A DNA stretch of 64,000 bases, taken from Gigaspora rosea. Its lineage: Eukaryota > Glomeromycota > Glomeromycetes > Diversisporales > Gigasporaceae. Positions 11,815 to 22,954 of the stretch are shown piece after piece (position 1 is the first letter of the stretch; the number at the start of each line of letters is the position of its first letter). The translations under genes were made by a program, and so were the position numbers. The notes beneath the pieces are model-generated. The model was not told the origin of the DNA and did not search any database. It was given only the letters and a program-made list of their open reading frames with translations. The stretch is from contig QKWP01000110.1 of assembly GCA_003550325.1 (NCBI GenBank), forward strand, positions 181,088-245,087, in the 5' to 3' direction.

Positions 11815-12345
11815 TCTTTAGTTGCCACCAGAACAAACGTGAGATCACCAAGCAGTATTGATAAGATTTTTTCTGGGTTCTGTTGTTCTTGTTTACTAAT
11901 TTTGCTATTTTCTTTTTCTCTTTAGGTACTCTTTAGATTTTGCTAAAATAAACATGAAATCACTGAGTTGTCTCAGTGGCGTAGTAAGTTTTTTTTTGGG
12001 TTCTGTTTTCTTCTTTAGTTGTTTGTTTTACTTGTTTGCTAATTTCAATATTGCCAGAACAAACATGAAATTACCAGGCAGTATTGGTAAGATGTTTTCT
12101 GGGTTTTCTTATTTTTTTTGTTGTTTGACTTGCTTTTTGTTTACTAACTTTGCATTTTTTTTTTATTTTTAAATTTTGCCAAAATTAATATAGAATTACT
12201 AGCTGGTTTTTGGTAAAATTTTATTTCTGGTTTCTTTTTTTTAATTTTGTTTCAAACTTTTTGTTTACTAGTTTTTTGATCTCTTCTCTTTAGTTCACCA
12301 GAAAAAATATGAAATTAGCATCTAGGCAGCATTTTTTTTTTTTGC
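11815..12345 (+). repeat. ~115-bp tandem array, second block
   Basis: Five more units of the array at 7890-8930 occur here, again with a pyrimidine tract, TTTAG, then AACATGAAATCACTGAG-like sequence and TTTTTTCTGGGTTCTG. The two blocks are separated by the 9.0-11.8 kb interval, so later insertions may have split one array. Confidence 0.8.
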
Positions 12346-12807
12346 TAGTGCAGCAAAATTAATATTAAGAGTTTGAAATAATTATGATATTATAAATTGT
12401 AATTATATATATCAGATTAATAAAGAGTTTGTATAACAATTATATAATTGCATTCTTGTGTGAATTTGGTTGAACAAACTTTTTTTTAAAAAAAAACTTG
12501 TAAAATTTGTTTCATGATTTGATTCTTGTACCAAATATATTAGTCATATAATCAGGTTTATTAAATAAGATTAAGGTTCTGAGTTGTACAAACCAATTTT
12601 GACCAGTTAAGCAAAATTATATAATCATATGATTATTATAGTACATAACATGTGATTTTCTTGAATTTTAATTGGATGATAGACCAGAGATATATAAGTT
12701 ATATATTTTTGGCTAGAGATGCCTAAAAATGTCCATTTTAAAAAAATATTTATTTTTTAATATATAACTTAATAATAGAAAGTATAAAAAATAAATATAT
12801 ATAGATA
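12346..12807. other. Gene-less AT-rich stretch
   Basis: No open frame or repeat with a clear boundary is visible. A short self-complementary run, TTTTTTTTAAAAAAAAA, lies near 12482. Confidence 0.5.
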
Positions 12808-13200
12808 AGGTAAAAGGGGTAATTTGACAAATACGGGAAATTTGGCGAATTTTAATATCTCCTTATCTAATGATCAGAATTGAATAATTTTTATACTTTT
12901 CGATTTGTCTCAATGAGATGAATTGAATAGTACAAACTTGCCTGGTTCTGATTACTGGGTCACAAAATATTTTTGATTCTTTGTCATGTTTACACTTTGT
13001 CAAAATACTACCAAGGATCATTTTTGTGCAATATATAATCGATAATATTTGTGATCCAGTAATCAGAATCAGATAAACTTTATATTATTCGATTCATCTT
13101 ATTGAGACGAATCGAATGGAATAAAAATTATTTAATTTTTATCACTAGATCATACAAGATACCATAAATTCGCCAAATTACCTCTACCTCTCTAAAATTA
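12808..13200. mobile_element. Foldback MITE with TTTGGCGAATTT ends
   Basis: The left end reads GGTAAAAGGGGTAATTTGAC..TTTGGCGAATTTT and the right end AAATTCGCCAAATTACC. The arms are inverted copies. The interior holds CGATTTGTCTCAATGAGATG on one side and ATTGAGACGAATCGAATGG on the other, a core shared with the different MITE family at 26823. There is no coding capacity. Confidence 0.8.
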
Positions 13201-13252
13201 AGTTTTTTGATACAATTTATAATCAATTTAATGTTATGTTAAAACAAGATGT

Positions 13253-13429
13253 TACAAGTCACTCTTGTTATAGTGAAGTCCTCAGGCTGTAAATTTTTTT
13301 CACTATATTAAGAGATTTACTATATCAAGAGCCTTTTATTATAGTAATAATAATTCTGTTCTAAAAAAATTCTTCACTAAAGCCAATCTTCACTATATCA
13401 AGAGTTTACTATAATGAGAGTGACTTGTA
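13253..13429. mobile_element. Short MITE with TACAAGTCACTCT termini
   Basis: The terminal inverted repeats are TACAAGTCACTCTTGTTATA at the left and TATAATGAGAGTGACTTGTA at the right. It is 177 bp long, and the interior contains further inverted CACTATAT/ATATAGTG motifs. It is non-coding. Confidence 0.85.
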
Positions 13430-13455
13430 TATAACTAATTTTTTTATAAAATACA

Positions 13456-13612
13456 GTTGCCTCTCTCTAATCTGAACCTCTCTAAACTGAATACTATTAA
13501 ACTCTCTCTAAACTGAACAAAATCTTTTAGAATATTTGTAAATTTTATTATAAATTTCAGATATACTATATATAACTTTTTGAAAACTGAACTTTTCCAA
13601 ATTTTTATATAG
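13456..13612. mobile_element. Left half of a MITE split by LTR insertions
   Basis: The left terminus reads TACAGTTGCCTCTCTCTAAT followed by CTGAAC motifs. A matching inverted terminus, TTAGAGAGAGTTGTCTGTA, lies at about 23944-23962, on the far side of the Ty3 element. The simplest reading is a MITE into which the solo LTR and then the Ty3 element inserted. Confidence 0.55.
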
Positions 13613-14194
13613 TGTTACAGTAGAGAGGCCTTCTTTACTCCTTACTATAACACGACATGGCTACAGGGATCCTTTATCAGTTTATAGCGGTGTCCAAGAG
13701 GTAGGTATAATTTCTTAGTCTGTAAGAAATTATACTCTTCTCTAAAGGCAGTTCGTAATAGTATTCAATGAGGAATTATCGATTTTACTATTACTTGATA
13801 ATAAACTTGGTGTTATTAAGATAAATAGTTTCTTTATTAATAATCTAGGATAGGGCTATCCTTAAGTTTCTGTTTCTAAGAAATTCTGGTACAAGATATA
13901 TAATAAATATAAGAGAAGTAAGGTGTCTTGGTCTAGTTTGACTAAGAGAAATTCTGTGTCTTTAAATACATTTTAGAATAAGCGTTATAAGCGTTGATTT
14001 ACAATAATAAATACTATAATCTACAAGAGCAACATAAGCGTTATGAACGGTATAAGTATTATAAGCTGTATAAGCGCTATAAGCGTCATAAGCGGTATAA
14101 GCGGTATAAGCAGTATAAGCGTTATAAGCAGTATAAGCGCTATAAGCGTTATAAGCAGTATAATCATTATAAGTGTTATAATCGGTATAACTAC
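13613..14194 (+). repeat. Diverged solo LTR with internal minisatellite
   Basis: The sequence begins TGTTACAG and parallels the Ty3 LTRs at 14565 and 23263 (GATCCTTTATC, TAGCGGTGTCCAAGAGG, AGAAATTATACTCTTCTCT, GGCAGTTCG), but it is strongly diverged. Near its 3' part, 13980-14190 is a minisatellite of ~10-bp units (TATAAGCGNT). The Tyr/Lys-rich frame over it is an artefact. No internal retrotransposon sequence of the same family adjoins it. The end is obscured by the MITE at 14195. Confidence 0.7.
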
Positions 14195-14508
14195 TATATA
14201 TTCCTGAAAATAAGCTACTCCGAAAATAAGCTACCCCTGATTTTTTTCAAAAATCTCAAAAAATACGTTGACAGTTGCTACATATAAAACTTTTTATTAC
14301 TAAGTAAACTTTAAAAGTTCGATTAAGTAAAGTTGTTCAGCGTATCAAAATACACCTATAGTAAAAATTTGGTGTCATTTGGACAACTTTTTATTAGTAC
14401 GTTTTTCAATTTTTTCAAAAATGGCTATACGCTAAAAATAAGCTACCCCCATTTTTTCATGTAATTTTTGGCCCAAAAAAGGTAGCTTATTTTCGGGAAT
14501 ATACGGTA
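14195..14508. mobile_element. MITE, GAAAATAAGCTACC family, copy 1
   Basis: The inverted ends read TATATTCCTGAAAATAAGCT and AGCTTATTTTCGGGAATATA. A second copy with the same ends and interior lies at 59561-59875. It is ~310 bp and non-coding. A TA target, typical of Tc1/mariner-type MITEs, is plausible. Confidence 0.88.
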
Positions 14509-14564
14509 TTCTAAGTATTTAACTTCTCAAGATAATAATATAATACAATATAATAATGAAATAT

Positions 14565-15156
14565 TGTTACAGTACTGGAAGCCTTCTTTATTTCCGATAA
14601 AGTAACAATCACACGGCTCCTGAGATCCCTTACTTTGGGCGTGAAGCGGTGTGCAAGAGGGAAGTATAGTTTCTTTTATGTCTTGTAAGAAACTACACAC
14701 TTCTCTAAGGCAGTTCGGTATGAAACAACAACAGATAATAGACAGTTTATTAATTTAACAAGAGGGCTATTCCAAGGTGTCTGTTCCTTAGAAATCCCAA
14801 GAGTTTATTAATAATAAGAGAGAAGGATAATAAATATAAAGGTAAAGATAAAATACAATGTCTGGATCTGTCTAAAACTAAGGGAAATAAGATGGGTTTA
14901 TATATCTATTAAGCTAAGCATCGCTAAGTGTCGTTAAGCGTCGCTAAGCGTCATTAAGCGTTACTAAGCGTCATTAAGCGTTGCTAAGCATCGTTAAGCA
15001 TCGCTAAGTGTCGTTAAGCATCGCTAAGCGTCATTGAGTGTCATTGCACATCAATTTCACATATCACTATTACTAAATACAGTTATTACAAAATTTCCTT
15101 TTTAAGTTCTAATTTCCTAACTAATTTCTACCAAAATTAAAACCTATTCTATAACA
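14565..15156 (-). repeat. 3' LTR of the Ty3 element
   Basis: This 592-bp LTR pairs with 23263-23845. Bases 14912-15045 contain a ~10-bp minisatellite (GCTAAGCGTC, ATTAAGCGTC and variants), whose copy number and order differ from the other LTR. On the minus strand it lies directly downstream of the polypurine tract. Confidence 0.95.
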
Positions 15157-15171
15157 TTTCTTTCCCCTTTA
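15157..15171 (-). promoter_or_regulatory. Polypurine tract
   Basis: On the minus strand, AAAGGGGAAAGAAA abuts the 3' LTR. This is the expected primer site for plus-strand DNA synthesis in an LTR retrotransposon and it confirms the orientation. Confidence 0.9.
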
Positions 15172-15324
15172 AGAACAAACTCCGTGAGTTCTAATTTGGA
15201 AAAGGACTTGAGAAAGTTCGGCATCGGTTAACCTCGTAATCATTGTATAAGTAATATAGGTTGTTTGAGAGATGTTTTCTATCGGTTGGTTGGAGAAAAG
15301 CAATTTCATTTGTTTGGCACACTT

Positions 15325-15963
15325 TCATGTGTCTAGGGCTCTTCTTTCTCCTTGAGTCTTCTCAATTATAGACTGAATATCTTCATGATCGTTGGGATAC
15401 TTGTCTATAAAGTTACCAAGATAATAATAAGCTTCGAGCAGCTTAGTTTGGTCTTGTCTGTTTCTAGTTCGAGTTTTAATTTGTTTGAGAATTTTCTGCA
15501 ATTTCTCTTGATACGTTATTCCAGTATATGGAGGAATAGATGTCTGAGTTAGAGGTCCACAAGGTTGGATAATATCTTGTATAATCTTGGTTAATTTTTC
15601 AGGTAATGGAGCAGGTGTGACTTCTTCTTGATTAGTAGTTGGAACTGTTAATGTTTCTTCTTGTATGTCTTCTAATTCCAAGTTTGGGTTTATTTCTTCT
15701 GTGTCATTTACTTCTGGTAAATTAATTTCTAATTGTTCTGTGTCTTCTAGAGTGTTCAGAAAATTATTTAAGTCTGGCTCAAGAAAAGAAGTAATTAAAT
15801 TAGTGAGGTCAATAGTCTGATTGGCATTATCATTATCACATAACCATATACATTGTGATGTAATCCACAATATATTATTTTTGGCAACATTATCTTGCTT
15901 CCATGTCTGAAAAAGGTATTGGAGGGCTAACAAAGTTTGAGGTTGCAATGTAGGGGTGGTCAT
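15325..15963 (-). CDS. Extra ORF downstream of Ty3 integrase
   Basis: An intact 212-codon ORF lies between the integrase end and the polypurine tract. The product is acidic in its middle (residues ~70-115 rich in Glu, Asp and Thr). It starts with a Leu/Gln-rich segment and ends in a basic, helical-looking part (KLQKILKQIKTRTRNRQ). No signal peptide or membrane segment is seen, so it is not an obvious envelope. The family is not recognised. It is striking that this ORF is open while gag and pol are broken. Standard Ty3 elements lack an ORF here, although some lineages carry accessory genes after integrase. Confidence 0.65.
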   Translation of the reverse strand: MTTPTLQPQTLLALQYLFQTWKQDNVAKNNILWITSQCIWLCDNDNANQTIDLTNLITSFLEPDLNNFLNTLEDTEQLEINLPEVNDTEEINPNLELEDIQEETLTVPTTNQEEVTPAPLPEKLTKIIQDIIQPCGPLTQTSIPPYTGITYQEKLQKILKQIKTRTRNRQDQTKLLEAYYYLGNFIDKYPNDHEDIQSIIEKTQGERRALDT

Positions 15964-15984
15964 TTTTGGAAAAATTCTAAAAGG

Positions 15985-17451
15985 AGTAGTTGTATAAATA
16001 CATTTTGAGGTTTTACGAATTAAATTGTGTGTTTCATCCCCTTGTAAATCAAATTTCTTCTAGAAATTTCCAGGAGAATCAATAACAACTACTGGTTCCC
16101 ATGTTTGTGGCTTATAAAATTTAGCAAGACGATCACTATTATAATATTTTTGTAAAATTTTTCCTTCTATTGTCCGTAATTTATAAGCACCATTGTCTAA
16201 TTTCTCATGAATAAGAAAAGGTCCAAATCTTTTGTCTTCAAATTTGGCTGAGTGAGAGGCTTCTAGTTCCTTTCTTTGTATCCATACTTTATTACCAATT
16301 TCAAATGTCTCTGTTTAAATATTGGCATCAAAATGGACTTTTTGTTTTTGCTGTGACCATTCAGTATTTTGTCTATCCAGAGTCTGATAATTTGGTAAAT
16401 TCTCTATTAAATTATAAGCATGTTGGAGAATACTTCCTTGTAAGTTTATTTCATCATCAATTTCTATAGGTTTTACTGGGAAGAGTGCTTCGATTGGTAA
16501 GGTAGCATATCTCCCATGTATAAGTTGAAAGGGGGTATATCCTGTGGTAGCATGTCTTTTTGTTCTATATGCTAAGAGAACAGCAGGTATATACAAATCC
16601 CAATCGTCATCTTCTTTCACTTTTGCAAGTGATTCACACAATGTTCTATTAAATCTTTCTACCATACTATTTGTCTGAGGGTGGTAGGGAGAAGAGAATT
16701 TGTGCTTGATAAGAAATTTCTCACAGAGAATTCTAATTGTTTTACTAATAAAATTGCGACCTTGGTCTGATAAGATAATTTTTGGAGTTCCATGTCTACA
16801 GATTATCTCTTCAAAGATAAACTGAGCGAGTGTACTAGCACTAGCCTCTGGAACAGTATGAGCTTCTGGCCATCGTATCAGGTATTTGGTAGCAACAATA
16901 ATATATCGATTGTTTTGTTTAGTTATAGGCAAAGGGCCTACAAGGTCAATTCCAACATGTTCGAAAGCTCTTCCTATTTGTATAGGGTGTAAAGGTTCTT
17001 TTCTATGACCTTTTTGTCTTCTTTGGCATTCTTCACAAGTCTTCACATATTCTTGTATATCTCGATACATTTGATTCCAATAATAACGTTTGGATATTTT
17101 ATAATACATAGCGTCCGTTCCCAAATGTCCAGCAGTGGGGTACTTGTGCATCATATATAATACTGGTTCAACTTCTGTCCATTTTATAACTCTAAGTGGT
17201 CTGTCTAGGTTTCTTTTATTCTTCTTATAGAGAAGGTGATGTCTAGTTTCAAAATATTTAGCCTGGGTCATAAGTCGTTTCTGTTCTTGGTCAGTAAGTC
17301 CATCTGGAAATTGGTCTGTATCCAAATAGTGGTAGAGATTATAATATCGGTCAAGATTCATATAATTTATTGGGTATAGTTGTCTGAGTCGGTAACCGTA
17401 AAAGGGCATCAATATTTGAATGAATTCGGCCTGGTTTATGAATAATCCCAA
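15985..17451 (-). CDS. Ty3 integrase (zinc-binding and DD35E core)
   Basis: The 378-codon open frame (16315-17451) has the HHCC zinc domain (His102, His109, Cys139, Cys142). Its rve catalytic triad is Asp169 (GIDLVGPL), Asp229 (LSDQGRNF) and Glu265 (MVERFNRTL), with the canonical 35-residue spacing. A frameshift or stop near 16315 separates the C-terminal part (about 15985-16314), which reads VWIQRKELEASHSAKFED and KRFGPFLIHEKL, the usual GPF/Y-like tail. The first ~30 residues of the frame overlap the RNase H frame, so the true junction is a frameshift. The enzyme inserts the cDNA into host DNA. The core is intact here. Confidence 0.93.
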
Positions 17452-18700
17452 AATTGTATGGTTGGAGCTTCAAGATCCATCTTCCAATTCTTCCTTTGGG
17501 TTCAGTAGTACATAACCATTTCAATGCTAAGTGGTCCGTAACTAGGATGAATTTTGTAGTGCCTAGATACTTATGGAAATGTTCTATGGCCCATACAACT
17601 GCAGCACATTCAAGTTCAGTTGCAGCATAATTCATTTCTTCTTTTCGCAGACTTTTACTAGCACAGGCAATAGGGTGTTCTTTCCCATATCTATCTAGTT
17701 GGCTTAGTATGGCTAAAAGCCATTATAAGAAGCATCGGTAGCAAGTATAAATGTCTCTTTAAAATTGGGGTAGGCTAATATAGGAGCAGTAATGAGTCTA
17801 GATTTTAATTCTTCAAAAGCTTTTTGTTGTTTGTCTTGCTAGTGATAGGGTTCATTCTTTTGCAGAAGAGAATTCAAAGAGTGAGCAATTGATGAAAAGT
17901 TTTGAATAAATTGGCGATAGTATTCTGCAAGTCCAAGGAAAGATTGAAGGGCTGTAAGGTTTTTAGGAGGTTGAATCCGTTGGACAGCTTCTACTTTTTG
18001 AGGGTCAGGGGCGATACCTTTAGCAGAGATTAAGTGTCCAAGAAATGGTAGTTGGTGCATCCAAAAGGTACACTTTTCTATATTAAGCCTGAGTCCTGCT
18101 TGTTTAATTCTTTTTTTAAATGGGTTTCAAATGTTCTAGAATAAACAATGGTATCATCTAAGTAAACAACTACAAATTTCCATACAATTCCTTTATATAC
18201 GCGATCCATTAGCCTTTGGAAAGTTGCAGGAGCATTACAAAGACCAAAAGGCATTACATTAAATTCATAAATTCCGTATCGTGTAGTAAAGGCAGTTTTC
18301 TCTTTGTCACGGGGGTCCATGGCAACTTGCCAATATCCACTCGCAAGATCGAGAGTAGAGAACCAAGAGCATCCTGTAAGGGCATTAAGCATTTCATCAA
18401 TGCGAGGTAGAGGGTAAGCATCCTTTTTGGTAACAGCATTTACTTTTCTGTAGTCTACACAGAATCGTAATTTGCCATTTTTCTTTTGTACTAGAACAAC
18501 AGGTGAGGTTCAAGGGCTATCAGAGGGTTGAATGAGTTTATATTCTAACATTCTTTGGATTTCTTCTTTATAAATTCTTGCTCATTTGGAGGTACAAAAT
18601 AAGGGCGAGAACGAATAGGGTGTACATCCTTAGTATAAATTCGATGAGTAACCAAGTTGGTTCATCCTAGCTCAGTTATATCATTTGCAAAGAGGTCTGC
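17351..18700 (-). pseudogene. Ty3 reverse transcriptase and RNase H
   Basis: RT landmarks are SPVVLVQKKNGKLRFCVDYR, WFSTLDLASGYWQV, NVMPFGLCNAPATFQ and VVYLDDTIVYS (the YLDD active site). The frame shifts at an A7 run at about 18113, then continues through IKQAGLRLNIEKC and FLGHLISAKGI. The RNase H part has FILATDASYNGF, another frameshift near 17715, then ELECAAVVWAIEHF and LVTDHLALKWL. One stop lies at the conserved Trp of the SPW.SPVV motif, and a TAG replaces the conserved Trp of the motif before QQKAFEELK. The family copies element RNA to DNA. This copy is inactive. Confidence 0.93.
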
Positions 18701-20430
18701 AAATTCTTCTAATAATTTTCGAAAAGCTAGGCCTTGTTCTTTATTAAGTGGTCCGATATTTAAAGAGGTCTGGGTCGATAGAGTATATTCTTCATGTTCA
18801 AGGGTAATAATATTTACAGGTCTGGGTATAAGAGTTTGGTCTGGGTCAGCAGGTAGTTTATGATCCTGTTTAGGATTCTCTAAAAATTTTGACAGAGTGT
18901 ATCCAAAGCATTTGCCCATTGGTGAGCATTTTGGGCTTATTCTTGGAAAAAGAATAGTAAAGCAGAATTGGTGGTTTCCAAGGTTTCAATTCTTGCTTGT
19001 AATTGTTTTATTAATTGGTCTTGTTGTTGTACTCATTGTTAAAGCTGATAAAACTGTGAACTATCATCGGTTTCCTTCATTGTTTCTTCAGCAAGTGGAG
19101 AGTAAATTTCTGGGTCTGGAAGTTTGCAATCATCACAGTATCCTTGATTTGCATTCAATTCCTCTTGGTGTTTAACATGTAAACATTCCTGGCAGAGGTC
19201 AACAGGAACTGTAAAGTTTCTTCGGAGTATAGCGAGGGCATACTTCTGGTTGTAGTCTGGGTGGCTAGTATCGAAGGATTCATCCAAAATTGCTTGTAGA
19301 GGATCAATATCATTTTCTTATAATAGGTCTGATTCAGCTTGCAATATAAGTTGCATTTCTTCATAGCTCCAAGATTGAGTTATACAGTCAGAGGTTAGAG
19401 GTTCTAAGGCCTAGGTGATAGTCTGATCATTTTCGTCCAAGAAAATCTTTGCAAGTCGGTAAATTCTGGTCTGGTTCATTTCATATTGGTGTCCGGCATT
19501 CTTGGTTGACTCAGTATAACGTTTGATTCAAGTCCAGAGGTTATAGTTAGGGTTATACTGGACATCTTGGCTAGCCTTGTATGCATAGAGGTGTTCCAAT
19601 TCACAAAACTATAATTCTTCTCGGAGACTGTCTAATTGACACATTCTAGGTCTTGTATCCGCTTTATTACATACTTTGCAATTAACAAGCATTCCACGTC
19701 CTTCACCTTGGGTAAAGAAATAGATACTTCTAGGGTCTTCTCGGTCAAGAGCACAGTGGAAATCATTATAATATCCTGGGCACACAAGTTTTCTTCAAGA
19801 AGTTTAAGAACTTCTGGTCTGTTAGGAACTTTACATTGGCAACAATGGTGGGTACGGCGAGGGCTATGGGTAGGTAGACGATTACTATCAACTTGATCAA
19901 GAGTGCATCCATACTGATAAACCAAGTTTTGTCTTTTCCAAATAGCAAGAGGACAGTAAGCTTCAATATGGCCTAACGTACTGCATTCTCTGCAGATATT
20001 ATTAGGGCAGTCTCTGTATAGATGGTTGGAGTCATGGCAAGTAGGACAGGTGGTATGTCTTGGGGCTTGTTTGGGGCATTTAACAGCAATGTGGCCAAAT
20101 TCCTGGCATCGGTTACATTGGTTGGTAGGGCAATTTGCAAAGAGGTGGTTAGGAGAACCACAATTTCCACAGACACGCTGTTTAGGAGCTTTTCTGCTTT
20201 TTCAGCGAGAATGATAAGTGGTCCATTCATTTTCTTCTGGTGAAAGAGATTGGTCTGAGTCTTCTCAATCAAAAGCATAAGCTTCTCTGGGATACAAGTA
20301 TTCTGGTTCATAAAGGTCTAATTCATCTGGTGCGGTAACAGTAGGTTGACTGGGTAGAGGTTGGATACTTTCATAAGTAGTAGGGATAGTATGTTTCTTG
20401 TTTTCCCATTTAAAAGTATAACAGCCATTT
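18701..20430 (-). pseudogene. Ty3 pol linker with four CCHC zinc knuckles
   Basis: Between protease and RT the frame runs for ~570 codons, much longer than in typical Ty3 elements. At about 19960-20190 it encodes four consecutive CX2CX4HX4C knuckles: CGNCGSPNHLFANC, CNRCQEFGHIAVKC, CPTCHDSNHLYRDC and CRECSTLGHIEAYC. Further CxxC pairs follow (CQCKVP, CQEC, CDDC), then a coiled-coil-like Gln-rich stretch (QQQDQLIKQLQARIETLE). Stops are scattered. Such knuckles normally belong to the Gag nucleocapsid, and one is also present there, so this second cluster probably adds nucleic-acid binding to pol. Confidence 0.8.
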
Positions 20431-20432
20431 TT

Positions 20433-21368
20433 TCAATTATAATTTGCTTCCACTTTTTGATTCCAGTCATTGCCTAAGAGAAGAGAGTAAGAAGTAGTGT
20501 CTACTACTTCTACAGTAAAAGAGATAGTAATATGATCAATTTTAATTGGCAGGTCTTTTATAATCCCTAAAGGTCGAGTGGAAGTTCCAACTGCAGGAAC
20601 AATAAGGCTGTTAGAGGCCTTTTCAATAGTCAATCCAAGTTCTTTGACTGCCTTGTGAGTAATCATGCTGATTGAAGTACCACTATCAATAATAGCTTGG
20701 TAGGGTTTATTCTGAAGAAAAACGTTATATTTGACAGGTGTAGTATAGGCAGGAGTTTGGACAAGGTTGGCGTTTTTGACTTCCTCATACAGGTAAGTAG
20801 CCAAGGCACCTCGGATAGATGGATTATTGAGCAGTGTTTCCTACTTGCTAGCATTAAGAGAGGGTGTCTGAGTCTGATTTTGTGTAAGATAATTAACACT
20901 TCGATGATAAGAAGAAGGAGATCGATTAGAGGCGTTTTGGTAAGAGCGATAGTTATCATCATTTCGGCTTCTGTAATTATTATCTCTAGATTGGCTTCTA
21001 GGACGAGAATTATTACGACTGCGAGAACGGTCTCAGTTATTGGAATAACGGTCAGAGGAGTGATTATTTCGGTCCCTATTTTGATTGTTATTTCTATTCC
21101 GGTTATTGTTATTATTATTACGACGAGAATTGGATCCTTGTCGTTGGTCCTGTTTTCTACTATTACAATCTCAAATAAAATGTCCAGTGCGCCCACAATA
21201 ATAACAGATAGGAGGCTCTTTCATTCGAGGGGTTTGAGCACGGTTGTCGGCATAGTTAACAGAAGAGGTAGGTGTGGTCTGTGTCTGAGCTAAGTTGATA
21301 CTTAGCTTAGCTATTTGGTCTGTAAGTTGTTGAATAGCTTGGTCGGTATTGGTAGTAGGGGTAGTCAT
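20433..21368 (-). pseudogene. Ty3 nucleocapsid knuckle and aspartic protease
   Basis: The frame opens with a Thr-rich segment, then CYYCGRTGHFI*DC, a CCHC knuckle with a TGA at a variable position (Arg or Trp expected). An Arg/Asn/Ser-rich basic domain follows. The protease has the retropepsin motif AIIDSGTSISMI (catalytic Asp in DSG), then LPIKIDHITISFTVEVV and YSLLLGNDWNQK, the conserved LLG.DW end. Stops between the two parts are TGA or TAG. The protease matures the Gag-Pol polyprotein. Confidence 0.9.
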
Positions 21369-22954
21369 TAATTTTCCAGTTTCTTAGCGGAGGGCTACTT
21401 CAATAGCATTGTCCAAGGTATTAGGTATAGCAGCTTGAACATTAACTGCATATTCAGGACGCAAGCCTTGGATAAAAAGTTGTTTAACAAAGTTAGCGGG
21501 AAAAACATCGGTTGGTCCACTTTCTTTTGTAATGTATGAAATCGGTTGACATATCCATCCACAGTTTTTGTGGGTCCTTGCTTAATCTCAAAAAGTTGTT
21601 TTTGCCAAAGGGCCTTTTGCTTAGTAGTGTAGAAACGTGCCTTAAAAAGATGCTGGAAACTTTGGTCCTGGTTATGGTCATCATTAAAAGCATTTAGTAC
21701 TGGGTTTAAAGCGGTGTACCAGTCCAGAGCAACACCTTTAAGGTACACAGGAGCAAGTTGAAGTTTCCGTTCAGCACTTCATCGGTTAGCAGTAGCAGCT
21801 TTTCTAAATTCCTTCAGCCAGTCAGCAGAGTCTTGGGTTCCATCTCCATAAAAATCTGCAACAGTTATAAGAGTTTTCTCAGAGCCTCGTCCAAGGGCAT
21901 TAGCAAGATCAGTTATGGCTTGTGCAGCAGTTTGTAAAGCTTGATCACCCATTAGATTTTCTGGTTGGTTAGGAGGTAAGATAGGGTTTAATTCTTCAAC
22001 AAGAGGTTGTAAATTTATTTCCTCGAATTGTGGAAGGGAGTCAGCTCTAACAATAGTAGTGTCTTGGTTTTGAATATAATGATCAAGAGGGTCAATTAAG
22101 TTTTGGTTGTTAAAAGGAGGTGTATTAAGTAATGGAGGTGTGTGGCATGGAGTAACGTTTATATCTAAATTAACAGTAGGGTAAAATTCAGTTACAGGAG
22201 GAGGTGGAGGAATAGTTGTGCGAGCAGGAGAAAAGGTTTGTTGTATATAGCGAAAGAAGCGATTTTGTGGAGGAGGAGTAGTTTCTCGAGTATAATAATA
22301 TGGAATTTCTGAGATAGGTGAAGAAAGAAGTGCAAGGCTTGGAGGGATTGGTATATAAGTATTAGTGGAAGAACCAACACTAGTGTCAGCTAATTGTTCA
22401 GGTCCTAAAGTAAATATAGATCTGGGTGGAGAAATGTCAAAGTTTAATTCAGTTCTTTCTAATTGATTTTGAAAATCGAATAAAAGGTTTTCAGTTCTTA
22501 GTCAAGTTGAAGCAGGTGTAGAAGGTAAGAGGTCCTCGATATGAAGATCAAGTAGTGTAGCTTCAAAATTAAGAGGTAAAATAGGTGCAAGAGTATAGGG
22601 GGTATGTGCAAGGAGTAGACCAGCAATAACCTCTTTTGGGTCTAAAAGGTCGTTATTATAGAGACAACTAAAAACAATGTCTCGAGCAGCGGCTCTAGCA
22701 GTATTATAATCAGTAGCAGCGACTAAAACACAGTAAGAGTCGTTTGTCTTTTGTGAATATTGGATAGCAAAATAATTGTCTTGATATGTTCCCCAAAATC
22801 GTCAAAAGGGACAGTATAAATTAGCAACAGGATAACAGATGGTACAGGATAAACCAGGATGGTAGGCTTGTAAAATGTCTACTGCGAGTAAGGAAGGATG
22901 ACTTGTTTCGTGTACTTCAATTTGTTCTAAGTATAGTTCATATGCTCTATTCAT
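21369..22954 (-). pseudogene. Ty3 Gag (capsid region)
   Basis: The probable start is the Met at 22954-22952 (MNRAYELYLEQIE). The N-terminal half is Pro/Thr-rich with several stops. The capsid core has DSADWLKEFRKAATANR, a TGA at the usually conserved Trp, then YLKGVALDWYTAL (the YLKG..A..W motif of Ty3 Gag), FKARFYTTKQ and FEIKQGPTKTVDGYVNRF. A frameshift occurs near 21510. Gag forms the particle that packages element RNA. At the 3' side the frame runs on into the nucleocapsid and protease frame after one TAA. Confidence 0.88.

Noticed and set aside
13980..15045. CRISPR-like array
   Set aside because: The units are contiguous ~10-bp repeats without unique spacers, inside LTRs of a eukaryotic retrotransposon.
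20697..21293. 198-codon plus-strand ORF inside the Ty3 element
   Set aside because: It is the antisense shadow of the basic nucleocapsid/protease frame, whose motifs (CCHC, DSG) are on the minus strand.
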